This document shows, one piece after another, positions 60,841-64,000 of a stretch of DNA of 64,000 nt. Under the pieces are notes generated by a model. It made no database searches. It was not told the DNA's origin and worked only from the letters and a program-made list of their open reading frames with translations. The stretch covers positions 1 through 64,000 of the forward strand of contig NZ_BCUY01000013.1 of the NCBI RefSeq assembly GCF_001591465.1, written 5' to 3'. The number at the start of each line of letters is the position of its first letter. Position 1 is the stretch's first letter. A program made the translations under genes and the position numbers. This DNA comes from Cytobacillus firmus NBRC 15306 (GTDB lineage: Bacteria > Bacillota > Bacilli > Bacillales > Cytobacillaceae).

Positions 60841-61446
60841 ATGAACTTAATCCCTACAGTTATTGAACAAACAAATCGCGGGGAGCGTGCTTATGATATT
60901 TACTCCCGCCTTTTAAAAGACCGCATCATTATGCTCGGAAGCGCAATTGATGATAATGTGGCAAACTCCATTGTTGCCCAGCTGTTATTCCTTGAAGCAG
61001 AAAACCCTGAAAAGGACATTTCCATTTACATTAATAGCCCTGGCGGAAGCATTACAGCTGGTATGGCTATTTATGATACGATGCAGTTCATCAAGCCTAA
61101 GGTACAAACCATTTGTATCGGTATGGCTGCATCCATGGGTGCATTCCTTCTTGCAGCAGGTGAAAAAGGAAAGCGTTTTGCTCTTCCAAACGCTGAAGTT
61201 ATGATTCACCAGCCACTTGGCGGTGCACAGGGACAGGCGACTGAAATTGAAATCGCTGCAAAGCGCATCCTTTTCCTTCGCGAAAAATTAAACACGATCC
61301 TATCAGAGCGCACTGGACAGCCGCTTGAAGTCATTGCAAAAGACACAGACCGCGATAACTTCATGACAGCTGAAAGAGCTCTTGAATACGGTTTGGTTGA
61401 CCAAATCATTACAAGAAACTCTTTGGATGAAAAGAAAGATAAATAA
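60841..61446 (+). CDS. clpP: ATP-dependent Clp protease proteolytic subunit
   Basis: 201-aa serine protease; the tetradecamer works with ClpC, ClpX or ClpE. The catalytic Ser is in [11 protein letters not shown], His in MIHQPLGG and Asp in DTDRDNFM; the N-terminus is [45 protein letters not shown] precedes the ATG. It degrades, among others, proteins tagged by the tmRNA in this window. Confidence 0.98.
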   Translation: MNLIPTVIEQTNRGERAYDIYSRLLKDRIIMLGSAIDDNVANSIVAQLLFLEAENPEKDISIYINSPGGSITAGMAIYDTMQFIKPKVQTICIGMAASMGAFLLAAGEKGKRFALPNAEVMIHQPLGGAQGQATEIEIAAKRILFLREKLNTILSERTGQPLEVIAKDTDRDNFMTAERALEYGLVDQIITRNSLDEKKDK

Positions 61447-61458
61447 TATGCATAAAAA

Positions 61459-61489
61459 AACAACTCGCATCTTCCCGATGCGAGTTGTT
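61459..61489. terminator. Bidirectional terminator between clpP and crh
   Basis: AACAACTCGCAT/ATGCGAGTTGTT stem with T-runs on both strands. Confidence 0.9.
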
Positions 61490-61747
61490 TTAGTTTTCCT
61501 TCTGAATATAGTTTGCAAGTGCTTCGAGAGCTTCGTTTTCGTCGTTCCCCTCAGCCTTCAGGGTAATGACTGATCCTGAGCTTACAGCCAGGCTCATTAG
61601 CCCCATAATGCTTTTCGCATTTACCTTCTTTCCATCCTTCTCCAGGAAAATATCGGATGAGAACCGATTGGCCTCTTGTACGAACAATGCCGCCGGACGG
61701 GCCTGCAATCCTGTCTTTAGCTTAACTTCTACCTGTTTTTCTGCCAT
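61490..61747 (-). CDS. crh: Catabolite repression HPr-like protein Crh
   Basis: 85-aa HPr homologue. The position of the PTS histidine is glutamine (KTGLQARPA, Q15), while the regulatory Ser46 is kept (AKSIMGLM). This is the signature of Crh, a CcpA co-repressor that cannot carry PTS phosphate. GGGAGGAGATATACA precedes the ATG. Same whiA-crh order as B. subtilis. Confidence 0.97.
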   Translation of the reverse strand: MAEKQVEVKLKTGLQARPAALFVQEANRFSSDIFLEKDGKKVNAKSIMGLMSLAVSSGSVITLKAEGNDENEALEALANYIQKEN

Positions 61748-61776
61748 TGTATATCTCCTCCCTGCTGATGCCTCTG

Positions 61777-62727
61777 TCAGTGAGCATCTATGGTGCTTCC
61801 TGCCCTGAGTTTCTCAGCGATTTCGTCTATTTTTCTTAATCTGTGATTAATGCCTGATTTGCTGATATTTCCGCCTGAGACCATTTCCCCAAGCTCCTTT
61901 AAGGTGACATCTTGGTATGCTACACGCAATTCGGCTATTTCTCTCAGTTTGTCAGGCAGAACCTGAAGTCCAACTGTCTGGTCAATAAACCGGATATTCT
62001 CCACTTGGCGCAAGGCAGCCCCGATTGTTTTGTTTAAGTTCGCTGTTTCACAATTCACGAGCCGATTGACCGAGTTTCTCATATCGCGGACAATCCGGAT
62101 GTCTTCAAACCGGAGCAGTGATGCATGTGCTCCGATGATATTCAGGAATTCCGTTATTTTTTCGGCTTCCTTTAAATACGTGATATAGCCTTTTTTCCGT
62201 TCAAGCGTTTTGCTGTTCAGCCCGAACGTATTCATCAGTTCACAAAGGGAGTCGTTATGCTCCTTGTAAAGTGAAGCGATCTCCAGATGATAGGAGGAGG
62301 TTTCCGGATTATTAACCGATCCCCCGGCGAGGAATGCACCGCGCAGATAAGAACGCTTACAGCATTTCTTTTTTATGAGCTCTTTGGAGATATCGTGTGT
62401 AAATACGAATCCCTCACTTAAAATTTTCAGGTCATCAAGAATCATGCTGGCCTGTTCCGACAGCCTGACAATATATACATTGTTTTTTTTCAGCCGCATT
62501 TTTTTCCGGACCAGGAGCTCTACCTGAACGCTGTAATTCCTTTTAATCAGTGTGTAAATCCTTCTTGCAATGGCTGCATTCTCCGTCTGGATATCAACGA
62601 TCAATTTCCGGCTGGAAAAAGAAAGTGAACCATTCATCCGGATCAAGGCGGACAATTCCGCTTTGCCGCAGCAGTCTTTTAATTCCAGGTTCGTCAATTC
62701 TTTTTTCGTTTCCGAAGCGAAAGACAT
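61777..62727 (-). CDS. whiA: DNA-binding protein WhiA
   Basis: 316-aa protein with an N-terminal LAGLIDADG-like fold lacking catalytic acids ([23 protein letters not shown] region) and a C-terminal HTH ([34 protein letters not shown]). In Bacillus it influences cell division and chromosome segregation. GATAGGGGGTGAAGGG precedes the ATG. Confidence 0.95.
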   Translation of the reverse strand: MSFASETKKELTNLELKDCCGKAELSALIRMNGSLSFSSRKLIVDIQTENAAIARRIYTLIKRNYSVQVELLVRKKMRLKKNNVYIVRLSEQASMILDDLKILSEGFVFTHDISKELIKKKCCKRSYLRGAFLAGGSVNNPETSSYHLEIASLYKEHNDSLCELMNTFGLNSKTLERKKGYITYLKEAEKITEFLNIIGAHASLLRFEDIRIVRDMRNSVNRLVNCETANLNKTIGAALRQVENIRFIDQTVGLQVLPDKLREIAELRVAYQDVTLKELGEMVSGGNISKSGINHRLRKIDEIAEKLRAGSTIDAH

Positions 62728-62846
62728 CCCTTCACCCCCTATCTGTAAAAGTGCTTAGCCAGAGACATATAAAAAGATATTCTTCACTGAGCAAACGTAT
62801 GCACAGTTTATTTTTTTACTGACAAAAGCCCTTTTACACCTTTATA

Positions 62847-63824
62847 TTACGCGTTAAAACGCCTATTGGTTTCATGTAAAATTAAATTATAAAGCATTTG
62901 GGCAACCTCTTTTGTATCATGGCGTATGATCCCGCCTTCGTGGCTGACAATTTCACCGTGCATAATATTAAGGCCCAATTCGGCTAGAGCACCTGTATCA
63001 TACACAACAGGCCTTGCCTTTTCCTCGCTGTACCGCTCCTGAATATGGGCAGGAATTTCTTCATTGTTTACCAGGATGGTATTAATAAAAGCACAGCTCA
63101 TATGATCATAAAGTGCTTTTACATGGTCACTTGCTGTATAATCGAGCGTCTCGCCTGCCTGTGTCATTAAATTGCATATATAGACTTTTTTTGCTTTCGC
63201 TTGACAGACCTCACGGCCGAGCCTGGGAACAAGCAAGTTTGGAAGAATACTTGTATATAAACTTCCAGGCCCAATAATAATCATGTCAGCCTGTCTGATT
63301 GCCTGCAGTGATTCAGGCAGGGCTTTAATATTTTTAGGAGTTAAAAATACCCGCTTGATTTTTTTGCCGGAATAAGGAATCTTTGATTCTCCCGATACGA
63401 TGGTCCCGTCTTCCATTTCAGCGTGAAGGACCACACTCTGGTTCGCAGCCGGCAGCACCTTTCCCCTTACATTTAACACCTTGCTCATTTCCTGAATCGC
63501 ATGAACAAAATTTCCTGTAATCGAGGTCATTGCCGCGAGAATTAAATTGCCAAGTGAGTGCCCGGACAATTCATTGGATGTCGCAAAGCGGTGCTGGAAC
63601 ATCTCCTCAATGAGGGGCTCTACGTCTGAAAGAGCGGCCAGCACATTGCGGATGTCACCGGGCGGCGGGATATGAAGATCATTTCGCAATCTTCCTGAGC
63701 TGCCGCCATCATCGGCTACTGTCACAATGGCAGTAATATCAACAGGGTACTGCTTCAGTCCCCTTAAGAGGACAGGCAGCCCCGTTCCTCCGCCGATGAT
63801 GACGATTCTTGGCTGTCGGTTCAT
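62847..63824 (-). CDS. yvcK: Gluconeogenesis factor YvcK
   Basis: 325-aa CofD-like protein with [19 protein letters not shown] at the N-terminus, [12 protein letters not shown] and [17 protein letters not shown]. It binds UDP-sugars and is needed for growth on gluconeogenic carbon and for normal cell-wall synthesis. Its ATG overlaps the rapZ TGA (ATGA). Confidence 0.95.
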   Translation of the reverse strand: MNRQPRIVIIGGGTGLPVLLRGLKQYPVDITAIVTVADDGGSSGRLRNDLHIPPPGDIRNVLAALSDVEPLIEEMFQHRFATSNELSGHSLGNLILAAMTSITGNFVHAIQEMSKVLNVRGKVLPAANQSVVLHAEMEDGTIVSGESKIPYSGKKIKRVFLTPKNIKALPESLQAIRQADMIIIGPGSLYTSILPNLLVPRLGREVCQAKAKKVYICNLMTQAGETLDYTASDHVKALYDHMSCAFINTILVNNEEIPAHIQERYSEEKARPVVYDTGALAELGLNIMHGEIVSHEGGIIRHDTKEVAQMLYNLILHETNRRFNA

Positions 63825-64000
63825 TTGATGTTTTCCTTTCTCCTGTCGATGTCACGGTGGGTAATTGCCGTATTGTAATCCTTGCTGAAGTAGTCTGCAA
63901 TATATTCCGTCAGCGCTACCGAACGGTGCTGGCCTCCCGTACAGCCAATTGCCACAACCAATTGAGCCTTCCCTTCCCGCTTATAATGCGGAAGCATAAA
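63821..64000 (-). CDS. rapZ: RapZ/YvcJ nucleotide-binding protein (3' part)
   Basis: Last 59 residues of the GlmZ-adaptor/YvcJ family GTPase, open to the window edge: [32 protein letters not shown] is the conserved C-terminal domain. TGA overlaps the yvcK start, as in the rapZ-yvcK-whiA-crh operon of other Bacilli. Confidence 0.94.
   Translation of the reverse strand, partial: FMLPHYKREGKAQLVVAIGCTGGQHRSVALTEYIADYFSKDYNTAITHRDIDRRKENIK

Noticed and set aside
61777-62727. WhiA as a second homing endonuclease in the window
   Set aside because: WhiA has the LAGLIDADG fold but lacks catalytic acids and has a C-terminal HTH; it is a conserved chromosomal regulator.

Overview
This window looks like chromosome of an endospore-forming Bacillaceae species. 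Gene order closely follows two Bacillus subtilis blocks: the yus region (metNP, yusD-yusE-yusF-yusG-gcvH-yusI-fadEAB-yuzL-yusN-yusU-yusV) and the cggR/ssrA-rapZ region (ssrA-smpB-rnr-est-secG-eno-gpmI-tpiA-pgk-gap-cggR, then sigL, clpP, crh, whiA, yvcK, rapZ). Coat, germination and SpoIIP-type genes, Gram-positive riboswitches, and CtsR, CggR, FadR and Fur operators agree with this. Genus and species cannot be fixed from the sequence alone.

Layout. 1-3440: methionine uptake (metP, metN) and metY, each transcript headed by a SAM-I riboswitch. 3490-13300: yusD, an MFS transporter, yusE/F/G, gcvH, yusI and the fadB-fadA-fadE beta-oxidation operon with a FadR operator. 13500-14740: small spore and coat proteins. 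14490-19650: siderophore-iron uptake (yusU, FhuF-like protein, yusV, two permeases, and the divergent binding protein yfiY) around a Fur-controlled bidirectional promoter. 19900-23620: gerA-type germinant receptor operon. 23650-29950: RodA/FtsW, a GalT-like protein, a YtkA-like lipoprotein, a SpoIIP paralogue, a benzil reductase and a lone KdpD-type Usp protein. 30180-34450: two eroded loci (an amino-acid ABC transporter and a GNAT acetyltransferase) flanking peptide deformylase and a cation/proton antiporter. 34720-45340: LiaG-like protein, a DnaA-box cluster, LLM oxidoreductase, SDR, MMPL exporter with MarR regulator, MscS channel with a late frameshift, a fluoride-riboswitch crcB pair, a SinI-like small protein and a TetR regulator.

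The most notable locus is at 45492-46569. The tmRNA gene ssrA (minus strand) is split in its T-loop by a compact 278-nt group I intron with a complete, subgroup IA-like core. A free-standing LAGLIDADG endonuclease gene lies 32 bases beyond the mature tmRNA 3' end on the opposite strand. This suggests a two-part mobile unit in which intron and endonuclease are physically separate, built into the ribosome-rescue RNA.

The right end (46715-64000) is housekeeping. SmpB and RNase R work with tmRNA in trans-translation. The cggR-gap-pgk-tpiA-gpmI-eno glycolytic operon carries a CggR operator and two copies of a short dispersed repeat in its spacers. Next come a glutaredoxin, sigma-54 (sigL), tRNA-Arg(CCG), clpP with a CtsR box, crh, whiA, yvcK and the 3' end of rapZ. 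Two intergenic regions carry degenerate repeats with an ATCCGCRAA-like core at about 21-nt period that no annotated feature explains.
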